Positions 12,928-28,000 of a stretch of 64,000 bases of DNA are shown here, one piece after another. This DNA is from Paratinospora sagittata (lineage: Eukaryota > Streptophyta > Magnoliopsida > Ranunculales > Menispermaceae), in assembly GCA_035771175.1 (NCBI GenBank), contig CM069603.1, forward strand, positions 21,490,286 to 21,554,285, in the 5' to 3' direction. The position numbers and the translations under genes were made by a program. Within the stretch, counting starts at the first letter, position 1. The number at the start of each line of letters is the position of its first letter. The notes beneath the pieces are model-generated. The model did no database searches. It was not told where the DNA came from and saw only the letters and a list, made by a program, of their open reading frames with translations.

Positions 12928-15900
12928 CTTCAAAATCACTTTCGATATAGTATTTCATTTTGAAAAAAATGTTTTCTGAAAGGTTTTAATCATAATTTTA
13001 ATGAGTTTTGGATTATTTAAAAGTGTTTATTCTTATATCAAAGTGTTTTGAGTCAATGAAATCGTTCTTTAGTGTCAAAATATTAATTTTTCAAAAATAA
13101 GGCTATCCAGCAATTTTCACGTCTTAGACTAAAATCTTATATTTCTAACGAGAAAAATGTGGGCACTTCTGCTTGCTCAATTTTTTTATTCCTTCACAGT
13201 TTTTCCTGGTTATCTTAATTGAAATATTCTCTAGTAACACCTAGATGATTCCCATTGTCTCGCACGCCCAAAAAACTTTAGATTGAACAATGTTTTGAAT
13301 TCAAATCATTTTGAAGTACTCTTGCTCTTTAACATTCAACTTCAAATTTTATAAAACACTCATTCTCTGATTTTAAAAAATACAACAGGCACGATATTTG
13401 CAAGTTAGATTGAGCTTTTCGAAGAGTTTTTCAAGAGAAGAAAGTAATGATTCTTGCCTTTGCAAAAAAAGGCTTCGAATTGAATCAAAATTGCAATCCG
13501 TCTTGATGTTCAGCTAGTTCTTCATTTTATCCCTTGTGTGCTAAGATTTGCAGAGGCTATCCATTGTTTAAAACTCTAAGTATATGAAGTTGTCTCGGTA
13601 AGATAACACATCAAAAAGGAACACATCACCTGTTTTCATCAAGAACACATCAAACAATAGCTTTCGAATTCTACAAAGATCAAGCTCGAAGAACGAAGAC
13701 ATATCTCATGTCTAATGCAGTAGTTTGATTTCTGGTGTGTAGGGTAACCCCTCGATCAATCTCAGCACTAAAACTCTGAAAATTGCAAAGTCTTCAAAAT
13801 CACTTTCGATATAGTATTTCATTTTGAAAAAAATGTTTTCTGAAAGGTTTTAATCATAATTTTAATGAGTTTTGGATTATTTAAAAGTGTTTATTCTTAT
13901 ATCAAAGTGTTTTGAGTCAATGAAATCGTTCTTTAGTGTCAAAATATTAATTTTTCAAAAATAAGGCTATCCAACAATTGGCACGTCTTAGACTAAAATC
14001 TGATATTTCTAACGAGAAAAATGTGGGCACTTCTGCTTGCTCGATTTTCTATTCCTTCACAGTTTTGCCAGGTTATCTTAATTGAAATATTCTCTAGTAA
14101 CACCTAGATGATTACCATTGTCTCGCACGCCCAAAAAACTTTAGATTGAACAATGTTTTGAATTCAAATCATTTTGTAGTACTCTTGCTCTTTAACCTTC
14201 AACTTCAAATTTTATAAAACACTTATTCTCTGATTTTCAAAAATACAACACGCACGATATTTGCAAGTTAGATTGAGCTTTTCGAAGAGTTTTTCAAGAG
14301 AAGAAAGTAATGATTCTTGCTTTTGCAAAAAAAGGCTTCGAATTGAACCAAAATTGCAATCTGTCTTGATGTTCAGCTAGTTCTTCAATTTATCCCTTGT
14401 GTGCTAAGATTTGCAGAGGCTATCCATTGTTTAAAACTCTAAGTATATGAAGTTGTCTCGGTAAGATAACACATCAAAAAGGAACACATCACCTGTTTTC
14501 CATCAAGAACACATCAAACAATAGCATTCGAATTCTACAAAGATCAAGCTCGAAGAACGAAGACATATCTCATGTCTAATGCATTAGTTTGATTTCTGGT
14601 GTGTAGGGTAACCCCTCGATCAATCTCAGCACTAAAACTCTGAAAATTGCAAAGTCTTCAAAATCACTTTCGATATAGTATTTCATTTTGAAAAAAATGT
14701 TTTCTGAAAGGTTTTAATCATAATTTTAATGAGTTTTGGATTATTTAAAAGTGTTTATTCTTATATCAAAGTGTTTTGAGTCAATGAAATGGCTCTTTAG
14801 TGTCAAAATATTAATTATTCAAAAATAAGGCTATCGAGCAATTGGCACGTCTTAGACTAAAATCTTATATTTCTAACGAGAAAAATGTGGGCACTTCTGC
14901 TTGCTCAATTTTTCTATTCCTTCACAGTTTTTCCTGGTTATCTTAATTGAAATATTCTCTAGTAACACCTAGATGATTCCCATTGTCTCGCACGCCCAAA
15001 AAACTTTAGATTGAACAATGTTTTGAATTCAAATCATTTTGTAGTACTCTTGCTCTTTAACATTCAACTTCAAATTTTATAAAACACTCATTCTCTGATT
15101 TTAAAAAATACAACAGGCACGATATTTGCAAGTTAGATTGAGCTTTTCGAAGAGTTTTTCAAGAGAAGAAAGTAATGATTCTTGCTTTTGCAAAAAAAGG
15201 CTTCGAATTGAACCAAAATTGCAATCTGTCTTGATGTTCAGCTAGTTCTTCAATTTATCCCTTGTGTGCTAAGATTTGCAGAGGCTATCCATTGTTTAAA
15301 ACTCTAAGTATATGAAGTTGTCTCGGTAAGATAACACATCAAAAAGGAACACATCACCTGTTTTCCATCAAGAACACATCAAACAATAGCATTCGAATTC
15401 TACAAAGATCAAGCTCGAAGAACGAAGACATATCTCATGTCTAATGCATTAGTTTGATTTCTGGTGTGTAGGGTAACCCCTCGATCAATCTCAGCACTAA
15501 AACTCTGAAAATTGCAAAGTCTTCAAAATCACTTTCGATATAGTATTTCATTTTGAAAAAAATGTTTTCTGAAAGGTTTTAATCATAATTTTAATGAGTT
15601 TTGGATTATTTAAAAGTGTTTATTCTTATATCAAAGTGTTTTGAGTCAATGAAATGGCTCTTTAGTGTCAAAATATTAATTATTCAAAAATAAGGCTATC
15701 GAGCAATTGGCACGTCTTAGACTAAAATCTTATATTTCTAACGAGAAAAATGTGGGCACTTCTGCTTGCTCAATTTTTCTATTCCTTCACAGTTTTTCCT
15801 GGTTATCTTAATTGAAATATTCTCTAGTAACACCTAGATGATTCCCATTGTCTCGCACGCCCAAAAAACTTTAGATTGAACAATGTTTTGAATTCAAATC

Positions 15901-17248
15901 ATTTTGTAGTACTCTTGCTCTTTAACATTCAACTTCAAATTTTATAAAACACTCATTCTCTGATTTTAAAAAATACAACAGGCACGATATTTGCAAGTTA
16001 GATTGAGCTTTTCGAAGAGTTTTTCAAGAGAAGAAAGTAATGATTCTTGCCTTTGCAAAAAAAGGCTTCGAATTGAATCAAAATTGCAATCCGTCTTGAT
16101 GTTCAGCTAGTTCTTCATTTTATCCCTTGTGTGCTAAGATTTGCAGAGGCTATCCACTGTTTAAAACTCTAAGTATATGAAGTTGTCTCGGTAAGATAAC
16201 ACATCAAAAAGGAACACATCACCTGTTTTCATCAAGAACACATCAAACAATAGCTTTCGAATTCTACAAAGATCAAGCTCGAAGAACGAAGACATATCTC
16301 ATGTCTAATGCATTAGTTTGATTTCTGGTGTGTAGGGTAACCCCTCGATCAATCTCAGCACTAAAACTCTGAAAATTGCAAAGTCTTCAAAATCACTTTC
16401 GATATAGTATTTCATTTTGAAAAAAATGTTTTCTGAAAGGTTTTAATCATAATTTTAATGAGTTTTGGATTATTTAAAAGTGTTTATTCTTATATCAAAG
16501 TGTTTTGAGTCAATGAAATCGTTCTTTAGTGTCAAAATATTAATTTTTCAAAAATAAGGCTATCCAACAATTGGCACGTCTTAGACTAAAATCTGATATT
16601 TCTAACGAGAAAAATGTGGGCACTTCTGCTTGCTCGATTTTCTATTCCTTCACAGTTTTGCCAGGTTATCTTAATTGAAATATTCTCTAGTAACACCTAG
16701 ATGATTCCCATTGTCTCGCACGCCCAAAAAACTTTAGATTGAACAATGTTTTGAATTCAAATCATTTTGTAGTACTCTTGCTCTTTAACCTTCAACTTCA
16801 AATTTTATAAAACACTTATTCTCTGATTTTCAAAAATACAACACGCACGATATTTGCAAGTTAGATTGAGCTTTTCGAAGAGTTTTTCAAGAGAAGAAAG
16901 TAATGATTCTTGCTTTTGCAAAAAAAGGCTTCGAATTGAACCAAAATTGCAATCTGTCTTGATGTTCAGCTAGTTCTTCAATTTATCCCTTGTGTGCTAA
17001 GATTTGCAGAGGCTATCCATTGTTTAAAACTCTAAGTATATGAAGTTTTCTCGGTAAGATAACACATCAAAAAGGAACACATCACCTGTTTTCCATCAAG
17101 AACACATCAAACAATAGCATTCGAATTCTACAAAGATCAAGCTCGAAGAACGAAGACATATCTCATGTCTAATGCATTAGTTTGATCTCTGGTGTGTAGG
17201 GTAACCCCTCGATCAATCTCAGCACTAAAACTCTGAAAATTGCAAAGT
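12928..17248 (+). repeat. Block 3: units 16-20, GTTTTGGATT subfamily
   Basis: Monomers start at 12928, 13792, 14656, 15521 and 16385 (864 or 865 bp). All five carry GAGTTTTGGATTATT where other units have GAGTTTTGAATTATT. Units 16, 17 and 20 share GAAATCGTTC. Units 18 and 19 share GGCTCTTTAG, AATTATTCAAAAATAAGG and TATCGAGCAATTGG, which mixes A and B states in one short stretch. Units 16, 18 and 19 have TTTTTCCTGG and ACAACAGGCACG. Units 17, 18 and 20 end TTTTCCATC...AGCATTCG, while 16 and 19 end TTTTCATC...AGCTTTCG. The block is best explained by duplication and exchange among a few founders. Confidence 0.87.
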
Positions 17249-20200
17249 CTTCAAAATCACTTTCGATATAGTATTTCATTTTGAAAAAAATGTTTTCTGA
17301 AAGGTTTTAATCATAATTTTAATGAGTTTTGAATTATTTAAAAGTGTTTATTCTTATATCAAAGTGTTTTGAGTCAATGAAATGGTTCTTTAGTGTCAAA
17401 ATATTAATTTTTCAAAAATAAGGCTATCCAACAATTGGCACGTCTTAGACTAAAATCTGATATTTCTAACGAGAAAAATGTGGGCACTTCTGCTTGCTCG
17501 ATTTTCTATTCCTTCACAGTTTTGCCAGGTTATCTTAATTGAAATATTCTCTAGTAACACCTAGATGATTCCTATTGTCTCGCACGCCCAAAAAACTTTA
17601 GATTGAACAATGTTTTGAATTCAAATCATTTTGTAGTACTCTTGCTCTTTAACCTTCAACTTCAAATTTTATAAAACACTTATTCTCTGATTTTCAAAAA
17701 TACAACACGCACGATATTTGCAAGTTAGATTGAGCTTTTCGAAGAGTTTTTCAAGAGAAGAAAGTAATGATTCTTGCCTTTGCAAAAAAAAGGCTTCGAA
17801 TTGAACCAAAATTGCAATCTGTCTTGATGTTCAGCTAGTTCTTCATTTTATCCCTTGTGTGCTAAGATTTGCAGAGGCTATCCATTGTTTAAAACTCTAA
17901 GTAAATGAAGTGGTCTCGGTAAGATAACACATCAAAAATGAACACATCACCTGTTTTGCATCAAGAACCCACCAAACAATAGCTTTCGAATTCTACAAAG
18001 ATCAAGCTCGAAGAACGAAGACGTATCTCATGTCTAATGCATTAGTTTGATTTCTGGTGTGTAGGGTAACCCCTCGATCAATCTCAGCACTAAAACTCTG
18101 AAAATTGCAAAGTCTTCAAAATCACTTTCGGTGTAGTATTTCATTTTGAAAAAAATGTTTTCTGAAAGGTTTTAATCATAATTTTAATGAGTTTTGAATT
18201 ATTTAAAAGTGTTTAATCTTATATCAAAGTGGTATGAGTCAATGAAATGGTTCTTTAGTGTCAAAATATTAATTTTTCAAAAATAAGGCTATCCAGCAAT
18301 TTTCACGTCTTAGACTAAAATCTAATATTTCTAACGAGAAAAATGTGGGCACTTCTGCTTGCTCAATTTTTCTATTCCTTCACAGTTTTGCCTGGTTATC
18401 TTAATTGAAATATTCTCTAGTAACACCTAGATGATTCCCATTGTCTCGCACGCCAAAAAAACTTTAGATTGAACAATGTTTTGAATTCAAATCATTTTGT
18501 AGTACTCTTGCTCTTTAACATTCAACTTCAAATTTTATAAAACACTCATTCTCTGATTTTAAAAAATACAACACGCCCGATATTTGCAAGTTAGATTGAG
18601 CTTTTCGAAGAGTCTTTCAAGAGAAGAAAGTAATGATTCTTGCCTTTGCAAAAAAAGGCTTCGAATTGAACCAAAATTGCAATCTGTCTTGATGTTCAGC
18701 TAGTTCTTCATTTTATCCCTTGTGTGCTAAGATTTGCAGAGGCTATCCATTGTTTAAAACTCTAAGTATATGAAGTTGTCTCGGTAAGATAACACATCAA
18801 AAAGGAACACATCACCTGTTTTCATCAAGAACACATCAAACAATAGCATTCGAATTCTACAAAGATCAAGCTCGAAGAACGAAGACATATCTCTTGTCTA
18901 ATGCATTAGTTTGATTTCTGGTGTGTAGGGTAACCCCTCGATCAATCTCAGCACTAAAACTCTGAAAATTGCAAAGTCTTCAAAATCACTTTCGGTGTAG
19001 TATTTCATTTTGAAAAAAAATGTTTTCTAAAAGGTTTTAATCATAATTTTAATGAGTTTTGAATTATTTAAAAGTGTTTAATCTTATATCAAAGTGGTAT
19101 GAGTCAATGAAATGGTTCTTTAGTGTCAAAATATTAATTTTTCAAAAATAAGGCTATCCAGCAATTTTCACGTCTTAGACTAAAATCTTATATTTCTAAC
19201 GAGGAAAATGTGGGCACTTCTGCTTGCTCAATTTTTCTATTCCTTCACAGTTTTGCCTGGTTATCTTAATTGAAATATTCTCTAGTAACACCTAGATGAT
19301 TCCCATTGTCTCGCACGCCCAAAAAACTTTAGATTGAACAATGTTTTGAATTCAAATCATTTTGTAGTACTCTTGCTCTTTAACATTCAACTTCAAATTT
19401 TATAAAACACTCATTCTCTGATTTTAAAAAATACAACACGCACGATATTTGCAAGTTAGATTGAGCTTTTCGAAGAGTTTTTCAAGAGAAGAAAGTAATG
19501 ATTCTTGCCTTTGCAAAAAAAGGCTTCGAATTGAACCAAAATTGCAATCTGTCTTGATGTTCAGCTAGTTCTTCATTTTATCCCTTGTGTGCTAAGATTT
19601 GCAGAGGCTATCCATTGTTTAAAACTCTAAGTATATGAAGTTGTCTCGGTAAGATAACACATCAAAAAGGAACACATCACCTGTTTTCCATCAAGAACAC
19701 ATCAAACAATAGCATTCGAATTCTACAAAGATCAAGCTCGAAGAACGAAGACATATCTCATGTCTAATGCATTAGTTTGATCTCTGGTGTGTAGGGTAAC
19801 CCCTCGATCAATCTCAGCACTAAAACTCTGAAAATTGCAAAGTCTTCAAAATCACTTTCGATATAGTATTTCATTTTGAAAAAAATGTTTTCTGAAAGGT
19901 TTTAATCATAATTTTAATGAGTTTTGAATTATTTAAAAGTGTTTATTCTTATATCAAAGTGTTTTGAGTCAATGAAATGGTTCTATGGTGTCAAAATATT
20001 AATTTTTCAAAAATAAGGCTATCCAACAATTGGCACGTCTTAGACTAAAATCTGATATTTCTAACGAGAAAAATGTGGGCACTTCTGCTTGCTCGATTTT
20101 CTATTCCTTCACAGTTTTGCCAGGTTATCTTAATTGAAATATTCTCTAGTAACTCCTAGATGATTCCCATTGTCTCGCACGCCCAAAAAACTTTAGATTG

Positions 20201-21571
20201 AACAATGTTTTGAATTCAAATCATTTTGTAGTACTCTTGCTCTTTAACCTTCAACTTCAAATTTTATAAAACACTTATTCTCTGATTTCCAAAAATACAA
20301 CACGCACGATATTTGCAAGTTAGATTGAGCTTTTCGAAGAGTTTTTCAAGAGAAGAAAGTAATGATTCTTGCCTTTGCAAAAAAAGGCTTCGAATTGAAC
20401 CAAAATTGCAATCTGTCTTGATGTTCAGCTAGTTCTTCATTTTATCCCTTGTGTGCTAAGATTTGCAGAGGCTATCCATTGTTAAAAACTCTAAGTATAT
20501 GAAGTTGTCTCGGTAAGATAACACATCAAAAAGGAACACATCACCTGTTTTACATCAAGAACACATCAAACAATAGCATTCGAATTCTACAAAGATCAAG
20601 CTCGAAGAACGAAGACATATCTCATGTCTAATGCATTAGTTTGATTTCTGGTGTGTAGGGTAACCCCTCGATCAATCTCAGCACTAAAACTCTGAAAATT
20701 GCAAAGTCTTCAAAATCACTTTCGGTGTAGTATTTCATTTTGAAAAAAATGATTTCTGAAAGGTTTTAATCATAATTTTAATGAGTTTTGAATTATTTAA
20801 AAGTGTTTAATCTTATATCAAAGTGGTATGAGTCAATGAAATGGTTCTTTAGGGTCAAAATATTAATTTTTCAAAAATAAGGCTATCCAGCAATTTTCAC
20901 GTCTTAGACTAAAATCTTATATTTCTAACGAGAAAAATATGGGCACTTCTGCTTGCTTAATTTTTCTATTCCTTCACAGTTTTGCCTGGTTATCTTAATT
21001 GAAATATTCTCTAGTAACACCTAGATGATTCCCATTGTCTCGCACGCCCAAAAAACTTTAGATTGAACAATGTTTTGAATTCAAATCATTTTGTAGTACT
21101 CTTGCTCTTTAACATTCAACTTCAAATTTTATAAAACACTCATTCTATGATTTTAAAAAATACAACACGCACGATATTCGCAAGTTAGATTGAGCTTTTC
21201 GAAGAGTTTTTCAAGAGAAGAAAGTAATGATTCTTGCCTTTGCAAAAAAAGGCTTCAAATTGAACCAAAATTGCAATCTGTCTTGATGTTCAGCTAGTTC
21301 TTCATTTTATCCCTTGTGTGCTAAGATTTGCAGAGGCTATCCATTGTTTAAAACTCTAAGTATATGAAGTTGTCTCGGTAAGATAACACATCAAAAAGGA
21401 ACACATCACCTGTTTTCATCAAGAACACATCAAACAATAGCTTTCGAATTCTACAAAGATCAAGCTCGAAGAACGAAGACATATCTCATGTCTAATGCAT
21501 TAGTTTGATTTCTGGTGTGTAGGGTAACCCCTCGATCAATCTCAGCACTAAAACTCTGAAAATTGCAAAGT
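17249..21571 (+). repeat. Block 4: units 21-25, order A-B-B-A-B
   Basis: Monomers start at 17249 (A), 18114 (B), 18978 (B), 19844 (A) and 20708 (B). Lengths are 865, 864, 866, 864 and 864. Unit 21 has the TTTTGCATC...AGCTTTCG tail also seen in block 2. Units 22 and 23 are adjacent B copies with A-like AGCATTCG ends, so tail and body markers are not fully linked here. Single-copy changes include AGTCTTTCAAG in unit 22 and TTCTATGGTG in unit 24. Confidence 0.88.
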
Positions 21572-24500
21572 CTTCAAAATCACTTTCGATATAGTATTTC
21601 ATTTTGAAAAAAATGTTTTCTGAAAGGTTTTAATCATAATTTTAATGAGTTTTGGATTATTTAAAAGTGTTTATTCTTATATCAAAGTGTTTTGAGTCAA
21701 TGAAATGGTTCTTTAGTGTCAAAATATTAATTTTTCAAAAATAAGGCTATCCAACAATTGGCACGTCTTAGACTAAAATCTGATATTTCTAACGAGAAAA
21801 ATGTGGGCACTTCTGCTTGCTCGATTTTCTATTCCTTCACAGTTTTTCCAGGTTATCTTAATTGAAATATTCTCTAGTAACACCTAGATGATTCCCATTG
21901 TCTCGCACGCCCAAAAAACTTTAGATTGAACAATGTTTTGAATTCAAATCATTTTGTAGTACTCTTGCTCTTTAACATTCAACTTCAAATTTTATAAAAC
22001 ACTCATTCTCTGATTTTAAAAAATACAACACGCACGATATTTGCAAGTTAGATTGAGCTTTTCGAAGAGTTTTTCAAGAGAAGAAAGTAATGATTCTTGC
22101 CTTTGCAAAAAAAGGCTTCGAATTGAATCAAAATTGCAATCTGTCTTGATGTTCAGCTAGTTCTTCATTTTATCCCTTGTGTGCTAAGATTTGCAGTGGC
22201 TATCCATTGTTTAAAACTCTAAGTATATGAAGTTGTCTCGGTAAGATAACACATCAAAAAGGAACACATCACCTGTTTTCATCAAGAACACATCAAACAA
22301 TAGCTTTCGAATTCTACAAAGATCAAGCTCGAAGAACGAAGACATATCTCATGTCTAATGCATTAGTTTGATTTCTGGTGTGTAGGGTAACCCCTCGATC
22401 AATCTCAGCACTAAAACTCTAAAAATTGCAAAGTCTTCAAAATAACTTTCGATATAGTATTTCATTTTTACAAAAATGTTTTCTGAAAGGTTTTAATCAT
22501 AATTTTAATGAGTTTTGAATTATTTAAAAGTGTTTAATCTTATATCAAAGTGTTTTGAGTCAATGAAATGGTTCTTTAGTGTCAAAATATTAATTTTTCA
22601 AAAATAAGGCTATCCAACAATTGGCACGTCTTAGACTAAAATCTGATATTTCTAACGAGAAAAATGTGGGCACTTCTGCTTGCTCGATTTTCTATTCCTT
22701 CACAGTTTTGCCAGGTTATCTTAATTGAAATATTCTCTAGTAACACCTAGATGATTCCCATTGTCTCGCACGCCCAAAAAACTTTAGATTGAACAATGTT
22801 TTGAATTCAAATCATTTTGTAGTACTCTTGCTCTTTAACATTCAACTTCAAATTTTATAAAACACTCATTCTCTGATTTTAAAAAATACAACACGCACGA
22901 TATTTGCAAGTTAGATTGAGCTTTTCGAAGAGTTTTTCAAGAGAAGAAAGTAATGATTCTTGCCTTTGCAAAAAAAGGCTTCAAATTGAACCAAAATTGC
23001 AATCTGTCTTGATGTTCAGCTAGTTCTTCATTTTATCCCTTGTGTGCTAAGATTTGCAGAGGCTATCCATTGTTTAAAACTCTAAGTATATGAAGTTGTC
23101 TCGGTAAGATAACACATCAAAAAGGAACACATCACCTGTTTTCATCAAGAACACATCAAACAATAGCTTTCGAATTCTACAAAGATCAAGCTCGAAGAAC
23201 GAAGACATATCTCATGTCTAATGCATTAGTTTGATTTCTGGTGTGTAGGGTAACCCCTCGATCAATCTCAGCACTAAAACTCTGAAAATTGCAAAGTCTT
23301 CAAAATCACTTTCGATATAGTATTTCATTTTGAAAAAAATGTTTTCTGAAAGGTTTTAATCATAATTTTAATGAGTTTTGGATTATTTAAAAGTGTTTAT
23401 TCTTATATCAAAGTGTTTTGAGTCAATGAAATGGTTCTTTAGTGTCAAAATATTAATTTTTCAAAAATAAGGCTATCCAACAATTGGCACGTCTTAGACT
23501 AAAATCTGATATTTCTAACGAGAAAAATGTGGGCACTTCTGCTTGCTCGATTTTCTATTCCTTCACAGTTTTTCCAGGTTATCTTAATTGAAATATTCTC
23601 TAGTAACACCTAGATGATTCCCATTGTCTCGCACGCCCAAAAAACTTTAGATTGAACAATGTTTTGAATTCAAATCATTTTGTAGTACTCTTGCTCTTTA
23701 ACATTCAACTTCAAATTTTATAAAACACTCATTCTCTGATTTTAAAAAATACAACACGCACGATATTTGCAAGTTAGATTGAGCTTTTCGAAGAGTTTTT
23801 CAAGAGAAGAAAGTAATGATTCTTGCCTTTGCAAAAAAAGGCTTCGAATTGAATCAAAATTGCAATCTGTCTTGATGTTCAGCTAGTTCTTCATTTTATC
23901 CCTTGTGTGCTAAGATTTGCAGTGGCTATCCATTGTTTAAAACTCTAAGTATATGAAGTTGTCTCGGTAAGATAACACATCAAAAAGGAACACATCACCT
24001 GTTTTCATCAAGAACACATCAAACAATAGCTTTCGAATTCTACAAAGATCAAGCTCGAAGAACGAAGACATATCTCATGTCTAATGCATTAGTTTGATTT
24101 CTGGTGTGTAGGGTAACCCCTCGATCAATCTCAGCACTAAAACTCTAAAAATTGCAAAGTCTTCAAAATAACTTTCGATATAGTATTTCATTTTTACAAA
24201 AATGTTTTCTGAAAGGTTTTAATCATAATTTTAATGAGTTTTGAATTATTTAAAAGTGTTTAATCTTATATCAAAGTGTTTTGAGTCAATGAAATGGTTC
24301 TTTAGTGTCAAAATATTAATTTTTCAAAAATAAGGCTATCCAACAATTGGCACGTCTTAGACTAAAATCTGATATTTCTAACGAGAAAAATGTGGGCACT
24401 TCTGCTTGCTCGATTTTCTATTCCTTCACAGTTTTGCCAGGTTATCTTAATTGAAATATTCTCTAGTAACACCTAGATGATTCCCATTGTCTCGCACGCC

Positions 24501-25024
24501 CAAAAAACTTTAGATTGAACAATGTTTTGAATTCAAATCATTTTGTAGTACTCTTGCTCTTTAACCTTCAACTTCAAATTTTATAAAACACTCATTCTCT
24601 GATTTTCAAAAATACAACACGCACGATATTTGCAAGTTAGATTGAGCTTTTCGAAGAGTTTTTCAAGAGAAGAAAGTAATGATTCTTGCCTTTGCAAAAA
24701 AAGGCTTCGAATTGAACCAAAATTGCAATCTGTCTTGATGTTCAGCTAGTTCTTCATTTTATCCCTTGTGTGCTAAGATTTGCAGAGGCTATCGATTGTT
24801 TAAAACTCTAAGTATATGAAGTTGTCTCGGTAAGATAACACATCAAAAAGGAACACATCACCTGTTTTACATCAAGAACACATCAAACAATAGCATTCGA
24901 ATTCTACAAAGATCAAGCTCGAAGAACGAAGACATATCTCATGTCTAATGCATTAGTTTGATTTCTGGTGTGTAGGGTAACCCCTCGATCAATCTCAGCA
25001 CTAAAACTCTGAAAATTGCAAAGT
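21572..25024 (+). repeat. Block 5: units 26-29, duplicated 1726-bp dimer
   Basis: Monomers start at 21572, 22435, 23298 and 24161. Units 26 and 28 share GTTTTGGATT, TTTTTCCAGG, GCAGTGGCT and CTCTAAAAATTG. Units 27 and 29 share AAAATAACTTTCGATATAG, CATTTTTACAAAAATG and GTGTTTAATC combined with GTGTTTTGAG. The offset is 1726 bp in both cases. Unit 27 has a GGCTTCAAATTG body and a TTTTCATC tail like unit 25, whereas unit 29 has GGCTTCGAATTG and TTTTACATC. The duplication therefore begins and ends inside a monomer (roughly from 21190), not at the arbitrary unit boundary. Confidence 0.87.
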
Positions 25025-28000
25025 CTTCAAAATCACTTTCGGTGTAGTATTTCATTTTGAAAAAAATGTTTTCTGAAAGGTTTTAATCATAATTTTATTG
25101 AGTTTTGAATTATTTAAAAGTGTTTAATCTTATATCAAAGTGGTATGAGTCAATGAAATGGTTCTTTAGTGTCAAAATATTAATTTTTCAAAAATAAGGC
25201 TATCCAGCAATTTTCACGTCTTAGACTAAAATCTTATATTTCTAACGAGAAAAATGTGGGCACTTCTGCTTGCTCAATTTTTCTATTCCTTCACAGTTTT
25301 GCCTGGTTATCTTAATTGAAATATTCTCTAGTAACACCTAGATGATTCCCATTGTCTCGCACGCCCAAAAAACTTTAGATTGAACAATGTTTTGAATTCA
25401 AATCATTTTGTAGTACTCTTGCTCTTTAACATTCAACTTCAAATTTTATAAAACACTCATTCTCTGATTTTAAAAAATACAACACGCACGATATTTGCAA
25501 GTTAGATTGAGCTTTTCGAAGAGTTTTTCAAGAGAAGAAAGTAATGATTCTTGCCTTTGCAAAAAAAGGCTTCGAATTGAATCAAAATTGCAATCTGTCT
25601 TGATGTTCAGCTAGTTCTTCATTTTATCCCTTGTGTGCTAAGATTTGCAGAGGCTATCCATTGTTTAAAACTCTAAGTATATGAAGTTGTCTCGGTAAGA
25701 TAACACATCAAAAAGGAACACATCACCTGTTTTCATCAAGAACACATCAAACAATAGCTTTCGAATTCTACAAAGATCAAGCTCGAAGAACGAAGACATA
25801 TCTCATGTCTAATGCATTAGTTTGATTTCTGGTGTGTAGGGTAACCCCTCGATCAATCTCGGCACTAAAACTCTAAAAATTGCAAAGTCTTCAAAATAAC
25901 TTTCGATATAGTATTTCATTTTTACAAAAATGTTTTCTGAAAGGTTTTAATCATAATTTTAATGAGTTTTGAATTATTTAAAAGTGTTTATTCTTATATC
26001 AAAGTGTTTTAGGTCAATGAAATGGTTCTTTAGTGTCAAAATATTAATTTTTCAAAAATAAGGCTATCCAACAATTGGCACGTCTTAGACTAAAATCTGA
26101 TATTTCTAACGAGAAAAATGTGGGCACTTCTGCTTGCTCGATTTTCTATTCCTTCACAGTTTTGCCAGGTTATCTTAATTGAAATATTCTCTAGTAACAC
26201 CTAGATGATTCCCATTGTCTCGCACGCCCAAAAAACTTTAGATTGAACAATGTTTTGAATTCAAATCATTTTGTAGTACTCTTGCTCTTTAACCTTCAAC
26301 TTCAAATTTTATAAAACACTCATTCTCTGATTTTCAAAAATACAACACGCACGATATTTGCAAGTTAGATTGAGCTTTTCGAAGAGTTTTTCAAGAGAAG
26401 AAAGTAATGATTCTTGCCTTTGCAAAAAAAGGCTTCGAATTGAACCAAAATTGCAATCTGTCTTGATGTTCAGCTAGTTCTTCATTTTATCCCTTGTGTG
26501 CTAAGATTTGCAGAGGCTATCGATTGTTTAAAACTCTAAGCATATGAAGTTGTCTCGGTAAGATAACACATCAAAAAGGAACACATCACCTGTTTTCATC
26601 AAGAACACATCAAACAATAGCTTTCGAATTCTACAAAGATCAAGCTCGAAGAACGAAGACATATCTCATGTCTAATGCATTAGTTTGATTTCTGGTGTGT
26701 AGGGTGACCCCTCGATCAATCTCAGCACTAAAACTCTAAAAATTGCAAAGTCTTCAAAATAACTTTCGATATAGTATTTCATTTTTACAAAAATGTTTTC
26801 TGAAAGGTTTTAATCATAATTTTAATGAGTTTTGAATTATTTAAAAGTGTTTAATCTTATATCAAAGTGTTTTGAGTCAATGAAATGGTTCTTTAGTGTC
26901 AAAATATTAATTTTTCAAAAATAAGGCTATCCAACAATTGGCACGTCTTAGACTAAAATCTGATATTTCTAACGAGAAAAATGTGGGCACTTCTGCTTGC
27001 TCGATTTTCTATTCCTTCACAGTTTTGCCAGGTTATCTTAATTGAAATATTCTCTAGTAACACCTAGATGATTCCCATTGTCTCGCACGCCCAAAAAACA
27101 TTAGATTGAACAATGTTTTGAATTCAAATCATTTTGTAGTACTCTTGCTCCTTAACATTCAACTTCAAATTTTATAAAACACTCATTCTCTGATTTTAAA
27201 AAATACAACACGCACGATATTTGCAAGTTAGATTGAGCTTTTCGAAGATTTTTCAAGTGAAGAAAGTAATGATTCTTGCCTTTGCAAAAAAAGGCTTCGA
27301 ATTGAACCAAAATTGCAATCTGTCTTGATGTTCAGCTAGTTCTTCATTTTATCCCTTGTGTGCTAAGATTTGCAGAGGCTATCCATTGTTTAAAACTCTA
27401 AGTATATGAAGTTGTCCCGGTAAGATAACACATCAAAAAGGAACACATCACCTGTTTTCCATCAAGAACACATCAAACAATAGCATTCGAATTCTACAAA
27501 GATCAAGCTCGAAGAACGAAGACATATCTCATGTCTAATGCATTAGTTTGATCTCTGTTGTGTAGGGTAACCCCTCGATCAATCTCAGCACTAAAACTCT
27601 GAAAATTGCAAAGTCTTCAAAATCACTTTCGATATAGTATTTCATTTTGAAAAAAATGTTTTCTGAAAGGTTTTAATCATAATTTTAATGAGTTTTGAAT
27701 TATTTAAAAGTGTTTATTCTTATATCAAAGTGTTTTAGGTCAATGAAATGGTTCTTTAGTGTCAAAATATTAATTTTTCAAAAATAAGGCTATCCAACAA
27801 TTGGCACGTCTTAGACTAAAATATGATATTTCTAACGAGAAAAAGGTGGGCACTTCTGCTTGCTCGATTTTCTATTCCTTCACAGTTTTGCCAGGTTATC
27901 TTAATTGAAATATTCTCTAGTAACACCTAGATGATTCCCATTGTCTCGCACGCCCAAAAAACTTTAGATTGAACAATGTTTTGAATTCAAATCATTTTGT

